Assembly (NCBI GenBank): GCA_037974335.1
Contig: CM075760.1
Span: forward strand, 12,600,814 to 12,664,813
Direction: 5' to 3'
Length of the DNA stretch: 64,000 nt
From: Prionace glauca
Taxonomy: Eukaryota > Chordata > Chondrichthyes > Carcharhiniformes > Carcharhinidae
The position numbers and the translations under genes are program-made. The notes below the pieces were generated by a model. The model was not told the DNA's origin. It ran no database searches and was given only the letters and a program-made list of their open reading frames with translations. Position 1 is the stretch's first letter, and every line of letters starts with the position of its first letter. Positions 1 to 9,190 of this stretch are shown piece after piece.

Positions 1-537
1 CCTATAACTACCACCCCTTAATTTAAAGCCATGCCCCCTCGTGCTAGCTTTCTCCATCCTAGGAAAAAGGCTATCACTATCTACCCTGTCTAAACCTCTA
101 ATCATCTTATATGTTTCAATGAGATCCCCTCTTAGCCACCTTCTTTCCAACGAAACCCCAAATCCCTCAGCCTCTCCTCATAGGACCTCCCCACCATACC
201 AGGCAACATCCTAGTAAACCTCCTCTGCACCCTCTCCAAAGCCTCCACATCCTTCCTATAATGTGGGGACCAGAACTGCACACAGTACTCCAAGACACCG
301 TATGCCTTCCTAACAACCTTATCTACTTGATTCCCAACTTTCAGGGATCTATGTACACATACACCTAGATCCCTCTGTTCATCCACACTATTCAAAGTCC
401 TCCCGTTAGCCCTATACTCGACACATCTGTTATTCCTGCCAAAGTGAATTACCTCACACTTCTCCGCATTAAACTCCATCCGCCACCTCTTGGCCCAGCT
501 CTGCAACCTTTCTAAGTCTCCCTGCAAACTATGACAC
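1..537 (-). mobile_element. CR1-type LINE fragment, C-terminal RT region
   Basis: Read on the minus strand this translates to the C-terminal part of a CR1-clade reverse transcriptase: EFNAEKCEVIHFGRNN, QRDLGVCVHRSLKVGNQV, then EYCVQFWSPHYRKDVEALE and [13 protein letters not shown]. Compared with the other CR1 copies in the window, about 27 residues between KAYG and EYCVQFW are missing without loss of frame. The part nearest position 1 matches the CR1 C-terminal tail and runs off the window. It is a 5'-truncated, dead insertion. Confidence 0.85.
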
Positions 538-1164
538 CCTCGGGGAGAGAGATGGGACGGGGGGAGGGAGGCGTTGGGGGGCATGGAGGGGGGAGGGCAT
601 GGGAAATTGTGATAGCTACTGGGATAAAAATGTCCATGGAATACTCGCCCTAAACTCCCATTGAGTTACTTCCAGAGTCAGATTGCAGCTGGGAACGGAA
701 AATCGGAGAGTCTGTGATTCCACTGAATAAAATCCAGTTTCAGCACTGGACAGTGAGATTGGGTCTAATCACTCAGATCAGTGCACAGAAAGTCACTGTG
801 AGGCCTTCATGCAATCTGCAGTGTGTGTGTTTTATAGATCAGAGTGAGTTAGGGATGGAAATGTGCTGTAGTCAAAAATTAGAACAAGAAACTACATTTA
901 AATCTGCACAGAACAGAACATAGAGACTGGGTTCAGCTGGAATTCTGAAGGGGCTGAGGATAAAGATGCGAGTTAAAAAAATGGAAAATTCAGCGAAAAC
1001 GAGATATGTGTCCAATTATAATGAACAATTATTTAATAATATCTGGATGAGAAAGTAGACAAATCTTTCAATCAATAAAAGATAAGGTTATAAAATAATT
1101 AGCTGGTAATCGACATATTTACTCGCGGGAGGTATTAAATCCACTATCCTCCGGCCAGATTTCC
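538..1164. other. no gene seen
   Basis: This stretch has a G-rich run near 545-600 followed by AT-rich sequence. I saw no convincing coding region, RNA gene or named repeat. Short open frames here have no recognisable motif. Confidence 0.5.
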
Positions 1165-1349
1165 CTGTGAATATTACTGACAGGGAGATTAATGCAGTTG
1201 CTTTACTAATTGTTCCCTTTCTGGAGAAACAGGGAAATAAATTTCCCCCAAATCTCTCCTCAAACCTGCTGCACTTTCTTGTGATTAGAGTGATGCAGCA
1301 CCACCATCTGCTGGTGTCCCACTGTAACTGCAGGCGCTGGTGTTTGTGA
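1165..1349 (+). repeat. 185-bp duplicated segment (mate at 16207-16391)
   Basis: This segment is about 96 percent identical and equal in length to 16207-16391, in the same orientation. It includes the shared core CACCACCATCTGCTGG and ends GGTGTTTGTGAG in both. In this copy the homology runs straight into a simple repeat; in the other it continues into unique sequence. It is either a small dispersed repeat or a local duplication. Confidence 0.8.
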
Positions 1350-2125
1350 GAGAGAGACACACACACAGATACAGTGAGAGACACACAGATACAGTGAGAG
1401 ACATACAGATAGAGTGAGAGAGAGACACACAGATACAGTGAGAGACACACAGATACAGAGAGAGACACACAGATACAGAGAGAGACACACAGATAGAGTG
1501 AGAGAGAGACACACAGATACAGTGAGAGAGACACACAGATAGAGTGAGAGAGAGACACACAGATACAGTGAGAGACACACAGATACAGAGAGAGAGACAT
1601 ACAGATAGAGTGAGAGAGACACACACACATACAGTGAGAGACACACAGATACAGAGAGAGAGACATACAGATAGAGAGAGTGAGAGAGAGACACACAGAT
1701 ACAGTGAGAGACACACAGATACAGAGAGAGAGACATACAGATAGAGTGAGAGAGACACACACACATACAGTGAGAGACACACAGATACAGAGAGAGAGAC
1801 ATACAGATAGAGTGAGAGAGACACACACAGATACAGTGAGAGACACACAGATACAGAGAGAGAGACATACAGATAGAGTGAGAGAGACACACACACATAC
1901 AGTGAGAGACACACAGATACAGAGAGAGAGACATACAGATAGAGTGAGAGAGACACACAGATACAGTGAGAGACACACAGATACAGAGAGACATACAGAT
2001 AGAGTGAGAGAGACACACACACAGATACAGTGAGAGACACACAGATACTGAGAGAGAGACATACAGGTAGAGTGAGAGAGAGACACACACAGATAGTGAG
2101 AGACACACAGATACAGAGAGAGAGA
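1350..2125. repeat. GAGACACACAGATACAGT-type simple repeat
   Basis: About 775 bp of variable units built from GAGACACACAGATACAGT and GAGAGAGACATACAGATAGA. The units are open in several frames on both strands, which yields spurious low-complexity reading frames. Confidence 0.95.
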
Positions 2126-2290
2126 CGCGGGTTGATGGGTTTTTGATGAAGGGTTATGGGGAGAGGGCGGGAATGTGGAACTGAGTCACGACAGATCAGC
2201 CATGATCTTATTGAATGGCGGGGCAGGCTCGAGGGGCTGAATGGCCTACTCCTGCTCCTATTTCTTATGGTCTTATAATGTTCTTATGAT
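2126..2290 (+). mobile_element. CR1 LINE 3' end
   Basis: The sequence matches the last ~160 bp of the CR1 copy at 7290-8450: GGGTTGATGGGTTTTTGAT, then CACGACAGATCAGCCATGAT, then the 3' UTR and a TTCTTATG-like tail. The RT part is absent. Confidence 0.85.
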
Positions 2291-2299
2291 TACTATCAA

Positions 2300-2695
2300 G
2301 TAAACCGGTTGGACTGTAACCTGGTGTGGTGAGACGTCTTACTGTGTGTGAAGCTGGCAGTGAGCCCGTGTGGAGAGGAAGTGTTTGTTTGTAAGAGACA
2401 GAACAGAGTTGGGCGAGCAGAAACCGATAGGCGAGTTGGGCAGACATGAGGACGGCCTGAAGCGGGATGTGGGGTTTGGCCTGGAGACAATTTCTTGAAG
2501 CTGCGATTGCCACTGGAGACAGGGACAATGTGTGTCGGTGTAAAGAGGGGCATTGCCAGCATTATGTTGCAAGCGATGGCGCATTTGTGAATCCAACCGT
2601 CTGCAGTCACTTGAGGAAAGAAGGAGCAGCGCTGGGAAAGCTGGTGATAGCAAATAAAGCCTGTTGGACGACATCAGAGTGAGTTGTGCGAGAGC
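2300..2695 (+). repeat. pieces of a dispersed shark repeat
   Basis: The left piece (2300-2345) carries a variant of GTTGGACTTTAACCTGGTGT. The right piece (2600-2690) carries the matching GGAGCAGCGCTGGGAAAGCT and AATAAAGCCTGTTGGAC. The same family appears in reverse orientation at 47690-47815 and inside the SINE at 60.67-60.83 kb. The family's class is unknown to me. Confidence 0.5.
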
Positions 2696-2730
2696 TGATT
2701 TTTGAAGTTTGAGGATGTCCCCAGAAAGGG

Positions 2731-2882
2731 GGGTGGTGCACCGTTCCCAGAGATACTGCAATACCAGGCCGATACATGGAGTGGACAGAGCAAGCCCTTA
2801 TTCCATCTCCCTGCTCCAAAAATCAATTTAATAAATGGTCCCCAGATAAGGGACGTACCAGATATTAAACTGATAAGAACAG

Positions 2883-2884
<2 letters not shown>
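2731..2884 (-). pseudogene. U2 snRNA, 3' part (from about nt 39)
   Basis: On the minus strand this reads as vertebrate U2 from TCTGTTCTTATCAG onward, through the GGTACGTCCC region, the Sm-like ATTTTTGG site and the terminal stem loops, ending at GGTGCACCACCC. The 5' part of the gene is not adjacent: it lies beyond a 320-bp insertion, at 3213-3249. A possible 3' box (ACTTCAAAAATCAG) lies just downstream. The 3' part itself is well conserved, so the break looks recent relative to the other U2 pieces. The interrupted gene cannot give normal U2. Confidence 0.9.
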
Positions 2885-2924
<40 letters not shown>

Positions 2925-3207
2925 CTTTATTCCAATCTAATCAAGTCAAATTAAACCCAATTCAGAGTCCCAACAAGTTGGGACATTCCCGATCCAAGCT
3001 GACAAGACAGGTCTCCTGTCTTGGGCTTGATCTACATGATCCAAGCTGACTGGAGTAGGTGTAGCTCCTCCTCCAGGGCTTGATCCAATTTGCATCTCAG
3101 CCAAAAGGCCGAGATGCCGGTTTAAAAAATTGCTTCAAATGAAGCTGAATTGCAACCTAATGACTTCAACCAAGTGCAGCATGTTGACCCTACACTTGAT
3201 CAACACT
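2885..3207 (-). mobile_element. poly(A) SINE-like element inserted in U2
   Basis: This element sits between the 5' and 3' parts of U2 and ends in a 36-base A tail (poly-T on + at 2885-2920). Its last 50 bp, ending TTAGATTGGAATAAA plus the A run, recur on the + strand at 5195-5255 beside another U2 piece. Internally it has a stretch close to the U2 5' end (CTCGGCCTTTTGGCTGAGAT, near 3095-3116), a perfect short palindrome near 3005-3025, and several GGATCAAGCC-like motifs. It has no reading frame. I infer a site-specific SINE mobilised by a LINE. Confidence 0.7.
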
Positions 3208-3212
3208 AACAG

Positions 3213-3249
3213 ACTACACTTGATCTTAGCCAAAAGGCCGAGAAGCGAT
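3213..3249 (-). pseudogene. U2 snRNA 5' end (nt 1-37)
   Basis: A perfect-looking U2 start on the minus strand: ATCGCTTCTCGGCC, then TTTTGGCTAAGATCAAG, then TGTAGT, stopping inside the branch-site recognition GUAGUA (nt 33-38). The insertion at 2885-3207 follows. The upstream 48 bp match the second copy at 4974-5025. Confidence 0.9.
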
Positions 3250-3297
3250 GCTGGTGCCGCTCTTGAGTCGCCTAACTGTCATATGCCTTCCCTCTTT
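3250..3297 (-). promoter_or_regulatory. U2 proximal promoter segment, copy 1
   Basis: The 48 bp upstream of U2 nt 1 are identical or nearly so to 4974-5025. Conservation directly upstream of the U2 start suits a snRNA promoter, but I could not assign a proximal sequence element with certainty. On its far side it abuts a 13-bp U2 fragment (3298-3310), so the full distal promoter is missing. Confidence 0.55.
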
Positions 3298-3847
3298 GAT
3301 AAGAACAGAATTTTTTTTTTTTATTTCAAAAATATACTTTATTCATAAAAAAAAACTCAACTAATCCATTTCAAATATACAATAGCAAATCGAATAGCAA
3401 ATCAAAACATTTTTTACAGATCTATCCAAATTACAGTGTCTACTTTCAATACTTACAAAACTATATCTATGTCTCAATATTACAATTACTATTTACAAGG
3501 TTTGCATTTCAGTTCTTAAAAAATATATACATGTCTCAATAGATTACTGTGTGCCGTTAGTGGACAGGTTGGCACACAGTTACGCAGGTCGAGGGTATTC
3601 TGCAGTTCCCGGGCCCTCGGTCTGCCTCTGTTAAAGGCCTTACAGTGTGGCCTTTCCCCATTGTACCTTTGCGGCGGCTGCCCCAAGCTTCAGCCCGTCC
3701 CTTAGCACGTAGTCCTGGACCTTGGAATGTGCCAGTCTGCAACACTCGGTCGAGGACAGTTCTTTCTGCTGGAAGATCAGCAAGTTTCGGGCGGACCAAA
3801 GTGCGTCCTTCACCGAGTTGATGACCTTCCAGCAGCAGTTGATATTT
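3298..3847 (-). mobile_element. U2-associated LINE, short copy B
   Basis: A 5'-truncated LINE copy, 3311-3847, nearly identical to the 3' part of copy A (3855-4929). It carries the same AT-rich 3' UTR, AATAAAGTATAT and an A tail. The tail is followed by U2 nt ~39-50 (TTCTGTTCTTATC, 3298-3310). Copy B starts right after TTCTGTC, the same target string that flanks copy A. The C-terminal coding end (ending CVTVCQPVH) is retained, the rest is lost. Confidence 0.85.
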
Positions 3848-3854
3848 GACAGAA

Positions 3855-4929
3855 TTTTTTTTTTTTTTTATTTCAAAAATATATATACTTTATTCATAAA
3901 AAAAAAACTCAACTAATCCATTTCAAATATACAATAGCAAATCAAATAGCAAATCAAAACATTTTTACAGATCTATCCAAATTACAGTGTCTACTTTCAA
4001 TACTTACAAAACTATATCTATGTCTCAATATTACAATTACTATTTACAAGGTTTGCATTTCAGTTCTTAAAAAATATATACATGCCTCAATAGATTACTG
4101 TGTGCCGTTAGTGGACAGGTTGGCACACAGTTACGCAGGTCGAGGGTATTCTGCAGTTCCCGGGCCCTCGGTCTGCCTCTGTTAAAGGCCTTACAGTGTG
4201 GCCTTTCCCCATTGTACCTTTGCGGCGGCTGCCCCAAGCTTCAGCCCGTCCCTCAGCACGTAGTCCTGGACCTTGGAATGTGCCAGTCTGCAACACTCGG
4301 TCGAGGACAGTTCTTTCTGCTGGAAGGTCAGCAAGTTTCGGGCGGACCAAAGTGCGTCCTTCACCGAGTTGATGACCTTCCAGCAGCAGTTGATATTTGT
4401 CTCGGTGTGCGTCCCCGGAAACAGCCCGTAGAGCACAGAGTCCTGTGTCACCGAGCTGCTGGGGACGAACCTCGACAAATACCACTGCATTTCGCTCCAG
4501 ACCTTCTTTGCAAAGGCACATTCCAGAAGGAGGTGTGCAACCGTCTCATCAGCCCCGCAGCCACTTCGAGGGCAGCGTGCGGTGTTGCTGAGACCTCGAG
4601 TGTGCATAAAGGATCTGACGGGGAGTGCCCTTCTCACCACCAGCCAAGCTAGATCTTGGTGCTTGTTTGTCAGTTCTGGTGATGAGGCGTTCTGCCAGAT
4701 GACACTGACAGTCTGCTCAGGGAACCTTCCGACAGGATCCGCCGTCTCCTTTTCTCTCAGGGCCCTAAGGACGTTACGCGCTGACCACTGCTTAATCGCC
4801 TTGTGGTCAAAGGTGTGTTTGCGGAGAAATATCTCTACGAAGGACAGGTGCTGCGGTACGGTCCAACTACTCGGGGCGTTCCGCGGCAGTGTGGCCAGAC
4901 CCAGCCTTCGTAACACTGGGGACAGGTTT
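3855..4929 (-). mobile_element. U2-associated LINE, copy A, with zinc-knuckle C-terminus
   Basis: A 5'-truncated non-LTR retrotransposon. It encodes about 240 residues (4916 to about 4108) that look like the post-RT C-terminal region, with a zf-RVT-like Cys/His cluster CPRSGCGADETVAHLLLEC and a downstream FAKKVW. There is no RT catalytic core because of truncation. A 3' UTR of roughly 270 bp and an A tail follow. The element starts after U2 nt 1-37 plus TTCTGTC, and TTCTGTC recurs after the A tail, giving a 7-bp flanking repeat. Keno elements (Tx1 group, L1 clade) are known to target U2 snRNA genes in fishes; assigning this copy to Keno is inference from the target site and the C-terminal domain. 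Confidence 0.75.
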
Positions 4930-4936
4930 GACAGAA

Positions 4937-4973
4937 ACTACACTTGATCTTAGCCAAAAGGCCGAGAAGCGAT
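4937..4973 (-). pseudogene. U2 snRNA 5' end (nt 1-37), second copy
   Basis: Same 37-nt U2 start as 3213-3249, again broken inside GUAGUA and followed by LINE copy A instead of the U2 3' part. Two tandem copies in the same orientation suggest that the locus was once a tandem U2 array. Confidence 0.9.
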
Positions 4974-5025
4974 GCTGGTGCCGCTCTTGAGTCGCCTAAC
5001 TGTCATATGCCTTCCCTCTTTGACA
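4974..5025 (-). promoter_or_regulatory. U2 proximal promoter segment, copy 2
   Basis: Matches 3250-3297 base for base as far as I can see, including GAGTCGCCTAACTGTC on the + strand. Here the upstream flank continues into unique sequence instead of a U2 fragment. Confidence 0.55.
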
Positions 5026-5194
5026 ACAGGCTGACACCATTCAAACACTTAGACACACATAAGCACTCTCAGCCGCAGTCTTGTCACCTTTCTCCCGGCC
5101 TTTCTCATCACAACACACCTTTTCTCCCCTTTTTCACTGCCACTGCACCACAGTTATGTAGATGAGCCCGTACTCCACCAATCACTAGGTTTGT

Positions 5195-5255
5195 GCCTAC
5201 TCTGAATTGGATTTAATCTGACTTGATTAGATTGGAATAAAGTTGTAAAAAAAAA
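5195..5255 (+). mobile_element. 3' tail of the U2 SINE-like element
   Basis: Shares CTCTGAATTGG, then TTTAAT, TGACTTGATTAGATTGGAAT, AAA and an A run with the element at 2885-3207, but lies on the opposite strand. It directly precedes a U2 piece starting at the same U2 position, so this is a second insertion at the same target. Confidence 0.7.
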
Positions 5256-5312
5256 CTCTGTTCTTAACAGTTTAATATCTGGTACGTCCCTTATCTGGGG
5301 ACCATATATTAA
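5256..5312 (+). pseudogene. U2 snRNA relic, inverted (about nt 39-95)
   Basis: Reads TCTGTTCTTAACAG, TTTAATATCTGG, TACGTCCCTTATCTGGGG and then diverges after ACCATATATTAA. It is on the + strand, opposite to the other U2 pieces, and lacks the 3' stem loops. Confidence 0.85.
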
Positions 5313-5537
5313 TCATAGGTTGTGCCTATTCACGTCTACGTCACTGTCGAGGCGCTGCTGTTGAACAAGCTTTTGAAAACAGTTCAAGGGCAATTAGGAT
5401 TGGTAGTAAATGAATAAAGACAATCTCAATAATGGACCTTTTCCTCACAAGTAAAAGCAAACTTTCTGACAGTTCTTGTGCCTGAAACTTTCGAAACATC
5501 GAGCTAATATGTAACAACTATCCTAATGATCACATGT
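5313..5537. other. no gene seen
   Basis: AT-rich spacer between the U2 locus and the tRNA gene with no recognisable element. Confidence 0.5.
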
Positions 5538-5610
5538 GGGCCGGTGGCGCAATGGATAACGCGTCTGACTACGGATCAGAAGATTCCAGGTTCCACTCCT
5601 GGTTGGCTCA
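5538..5610 (+). tRNA. tRNA-Arg (anticodon ACG)
   Basis: A 73-nt cloverleaf close to vertebrate tRNA-Arg(ACG). The acceptor arm GGGCCGG pairs with TTGGCTC allowing G-U pairs. The D arm contains GGCGCAATGGATAAC. The anticodon arm CTGACTACGGATCAG exposes ACG. The T arm is CCAGGTTCCACTCCTGG. The T loop reads TTCCACT where TTCGACT is usual, a change in the internal B box (GGTTCCACTCC). It may therefore be a weak or dead gene, although all stems pair. No intron is present. It delivers arginine at CGU-type codons after A-to-I editing at the wobble base. Confidence 0.85.
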
Positions 5611-6265
5611 GTACAAACCTTTAAAAGGTGTTCATAAATTCCTTGTTACTTTCGATGAAAAAAGTATTTAATGTCTTTATACTTATTCAGACAAATGTTG
5701 GCAAGCATATTTTCAGCTTTTCTGGAGAAAGTAATGTTAGGAAATTGCTAATGAACAGCAACCGACTATTTTACCTTATTTTTTTTCGGAAAAAAAATCA
5801 TTCAATACGATTAGGATGTTAAATAAATGCTAACCGCAAATACATTTTGGACAAAATTCAACATGTCTTTGAGAATTTACACAATTTTGTCAATTTTTTC
5901 ATAAAATTCAGCATTTCTGATTTTGGAGAAAGCATTTCAAGCTGAGGTCAGAGCAAAGATAATATGACTGTAACATCGAGATTCTGATAATATTCAGCAC
6001 CAAACTGAAATCATACAGACTTCCCTCACCCTAGCATGTTTCAGATGGTGATTAACTATGTTAGTCTGCACCTAAACCTATTAAATTGTCTTGTAGACTG
6101 GATGACTTGCTGATATGTGCAGGTGTCAAAATAGGGAAGTTTCTTTCCTGGCATTGCATCAAACAATTTATCATTTCTTATTTGACACAAAGCATTTGAG
6201 GCTGAGGCCAGAGCGAAGATACTATGGGTGTAACTTCGAGATTCAGATAATGTTCAGGAACAAAA
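5611..6265. other. no gene; two diverged copies of a ~90-bp segment
   Basis: About 5915-6010 and 6155-6260 are diverged direct copies, sharing for example GCATTT, AGGC or AGCTGAGG and TCGAGATTC with GATAAT. Otherwise AT-rich with no gene. Confidence 0.5.
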
Positions 6266-6267
6266 TG

Positions 6268-6565
6268 CCCCGGCCGATGAAGGCATGCTTTAAGGTGCAA
6301 GGGGCAAGGTTTAAAGGAGATGGACATGGCAGATTGTTTGCACAGAGGGTAGTGGGTTCCTGGAACTCGCTGCCGGGGAGAGATAGTAGAAGCGGATGCA
6401 GTTGTGACTTTTAAGTCAGCTGACAAGTACATGAATAGGATGGGAATAGAGGGATATGGTCCCGGAAGGATAGGGGGTTTAAGTCGGGCAGCATGGTCAG
6501 TGAAGGTTTGAAGGGCCGAATGGCATGTTCCTGGGCTGTAATTTTCTCTGTTCTTTGTACTGCCA
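6268..6565 (+). mobile_element. CR1-like LINE 3' end
   Basis: Matches the CR1 C-terminal and 3' UTR pattern: GGTAGTGGGTTCCTGGAACTC, CTGCCGGGGAG, GGGATATGG, GAAGGGCCGAATGGCATGTT and a final TTTCTCTGTTCTTTGT. It belongs to a different CR1 subfamily from the copy at 7290-8450. Confidence 0.75.
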
Positions 6566-6619
6566 TTTTTCTTAACCCAAAACTGACCTTCAGACCCTGT
6601 AGCTCTATATTTAACCCCT

Positions 6620-7290
6620 CCATCTCTGACATCTCCTCCAGTCACATAACCCTGTGAGATATCTGTACTGATCTTATTGTGGCATCATGAGCGTTCCACA
6701 TACAACATGAGTTCCATCTATAAATTCTCATCTTGAACATTTCCATTGAAATTTCAAGGCGAGCAGAGCTTTTTGAGCAGAATGGTTCAGATTCCCATCC
6801 CCTTTGATGTGAACAAGTTGTTTCTGATTTCACTACAGAGATTGTCTATTAAACATTGACTGAACACAGGGGGTGAATGTGAGAAGCTGAAGTTTCCAGT
6901 TGAAGAGGTTCCCAGTGTCTCTGAGCAGCTGAACTGGGGAAGCCTTTGGGCAGGGACTGTCCTGCTGCTATTTCCCTTCCTGGCCACCAGGGGTCGCTGT
7001 ACCACTCCCAGGCACTACACCACCCAGTGTCACCTCTTGCCCACTCCGGCCCGGCCGCTGCTCATTGGCGGAACATCCGGGACCTGAAGAGAGGCGGGGC
7101 CAGCCGCCATATTGCCGTGATGTCACCATCAGCCCCTCCCCCAGCCGAGGAAAAAGCGACGGTTGAGAAATGTAGAAAGTGAGAGAAATTCCCACCCGGA
7201 AATCCCGCCCGGAGCGGAATTAAAATTAAATAAAATACATATTTTTATAAAGAGGCAGGTGGCGGAACCGCGCATGTGCGGTAGTATTCG
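6620..7290 (-). repeat. promoter-like dispersed repeat, copy 1 (3'-truncated by CR1)
   Basis: The minus-strand copy of the repeat that is complete at 14272-15921. It keeps the ATTGG/CCAAT region, the CCGCCATATTG core, a TGATGTCA site where other copies have TGACGTCA, and the CCGCGCATGTGCGG palindrome-like motif. Homology stops at about 7290 where CR1 sequence begins. Confidence 0.8.
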
Positions 7291-8450
7291 GTAGTGCGGT
7301 AGTCAGGGGACATGGAGTTGAGGGTAGGGTGTTAGCGTGGATAGAGGATAGGTTGTCAAATAGGAGGCAGAGAGTGGGGGTCAATGGATGCTATTCGGAT
7401 TGGCGGTTGGTGACTAGTGGGGTGCCCCAGGGGTCGGTGCTGGGGCCTCAGCTATTTACCATTTATATAGATGATCTGGAGGAGGGAACCGAGTGCAGGG
7501 TGTCGAAATTTGCTGATGACACCAAGATTGGGGGAAAGGCAAATTGTGCGGAGGGTGTGGAGAGTCTGCAGAAGGATCTAGATAGGCTGGGCGAATGGGC
7601 CAGGAAATGGCAAATGGAATTCAATGTTGGCAAGTGTGAGGTGGTCCACTTTGGTAGGAGGAATGGTAGGAAGGACTATTACTTACGGGGCGAAAAACTG
7701 CAGCAGGCGACGGTGCAGAGGGACCTCGGGGTCCTTGTGCATGAGTCGCAAAAACCCAGCTTGCAGGTGCAGCAGGTGGTCAGGAAGGCGAATGGGATGC
7801 TGGCCTTCATAGCGAAGGGGATTGAATATAAAAGTAGGGAGGTCTTGCTGCGGCTGTATCGGGCATTGGTGAGGCCGCAGCTGGAGTACTGTGTGCAGTT
7901 TTGGACGCCGCACCTGCGCAAGGATATTTTGGCCCTGGAGGGAGTGCAGAGGAGGTTTACTCGGCTGATACCAGAGTTGAGGGGATTGAGCTATGAGGAG
8001 AGGCTGAATAAACTAGGCTTGTACTCGTTAGAGTTTAGAAGAATGAGGGGAGATCTCATTGAGACGTATAAGATGATGAATGGGATGGATAGGATAGAGG
8101 TGGAGAGACTGTTCCCGCTGAAAAAAGACAGTAGGACTAGGGGGCACAGCCTCAAGATAAAGGGGAGGCGGTTTAGAACAGAGTTGAGGAGGAACTTCTT
8201 CACTCAAAGGGTGGTGAATCTCTGGAATTCTCTGCCCGTTGAAGTGGTGGAGGCTGCCTCGCTAAATATTTTTAAGAAACGGGTTGATGGGTTTTTGATA
8301 AGAGAGGGGATTAAGGGTTATGGGGAGAGGGCGGGAAGGTGGAGCTGAGTCACGACAGATCAGCCATGATCTTATTGAATGGCGGGGCAGGCTCGAAGGG
8401 CCAGATGGCCTACTCCTGCTCCTATTTCTTATGTTCTTATGTTCTTATAT
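7290..8450 (+). mobile_element. CR1-type LINE, 5'-truncated, RT C-terminal half
   Basis: The best-preserved CR1 in the window. An open frame of 339 codons (7329-8348) covers the RT palm to the C-terminus: GVPQGSVLGPQLF (about residue 32), the catalytic FADD (VSKFADDTK), QRDLGVLVHESQK, RPQLEYCVQFW, QRRFTRLIPE and the C-terminal RVVNLWNSLPVEVV. The frame ends at a TGA just after GERAGRWS. A short 3' UTR ending in repeats of TTCTTATG follows. The endonuclease and N-terminal RT are absent, so it cannot move by itself. The absence of stops suggests a young insertion. It was inserted into the promoter-like repeat. Confidence 0.93.
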
Positions 8451-8590
8451 ATACAGAGATACAGAGAGGGGGAAAGAGAGAGAGATACAGATAGAGACAG
8501 AGAGATGTACAAATACACAGAAAGATGAAATAGAGAGACACACACATAAATACACTGATCGAGAAATACAAAAAGAGAGACAGAATAAGG
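8451..8590. repeat. GAGAGA/ACAGAT-rich simple repeat
   Basis: A low-complexity purine-rich tract of about 140 bp next to the CR1 tail. Confidence 0.8.
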
Positions 8591-8599
8591 CAAAGTCAG

Positions 8600-9190
8600 A
8601 TCTAGTTTTGCATTCAATGTTTATTTAAAAATTCAGAGAGTATTTTACAGGAAAATTGATTTTAAAGTTAACAAAAGTACATATATCCTTTGAGCTTCAC
8701 ACTGAGATCAGAACCCATGTGATCTGAGCTGCCCGGTATCTGTACAACTGTAACAGAGAGCAGAAAGAGTAAAAAACAGAGCTCAACATCATGGGAAATG
8801 AACAATTGTGAATAAGGAACAAGAAAAGTTCTTTATTTATACATGAAATTTAAACTACAAGAAAACTATTAACTACAATTACATTACAACAAAAATCCCC
8901 TTATACATTTCACACTGAAAACTGGAATCCTGTCCACGATTGTCTCAGTTACAGATTCAGAATGATAAACAGAGACAATTTGACTGTTACAGTCACCGAG
9001 AGCAGATATTGTGTTTGTGTCACTCAGAGATCTTCATAATCAGCTGAGGGAAATCTACAGCGTCCAAAATTCAACCCATCACTTGATCTGTAAAAGAGAG
9101 ATACACCAATGGTCAGATATTTATGATGTGGGACATTAGAGTTTTTAATCAGTGAAATGTTTAGAGATTTTTCAAACCCCTTCTGTCAGT
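8600..9190 (-). pseudogene. relic IgM membrane exon 2 and 3' UTR of an inverted second cluster
   Basis: On the minus strand this segment is clearly homologous to 55840-56395 of the intact IgM gene. The acceptor TTTTACAG is followed by ATCAAGTGA (9087-9079), which encodes Ile-Lys-stop exactly as in the intact gene. Then comes GGGTTGAATTTTGGACGCTG and a 3' UTR ending with CTGAATTTTTAAATAAA (signal at 8625-8620). Homology upstream of the exon continues for about 100 bp of intron and then stops near 9190, where membrane exon 1 would be expected within ~140 bp but is absent. I found no other constant exons on this strand. It marks a former heavy-chain cluster in opposite orientation. Confidence 0.85.

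Noticed and set aside
1088-2108. Long reading frames on both strands (SLSVCVSL or RERHTDT patterns)
   Set aside because: They come from the GAGACACACAGATACAG simple repeat, open in several overlapping frames. No domain or codon bias supports a protein.
2885-2920. 36-base poly-T as a sequencing artefact
   Set aside because: It is best read as the A tail of a minus-strand retroposed element, as at 3311 and 3855, though its exact length may be unreliable.
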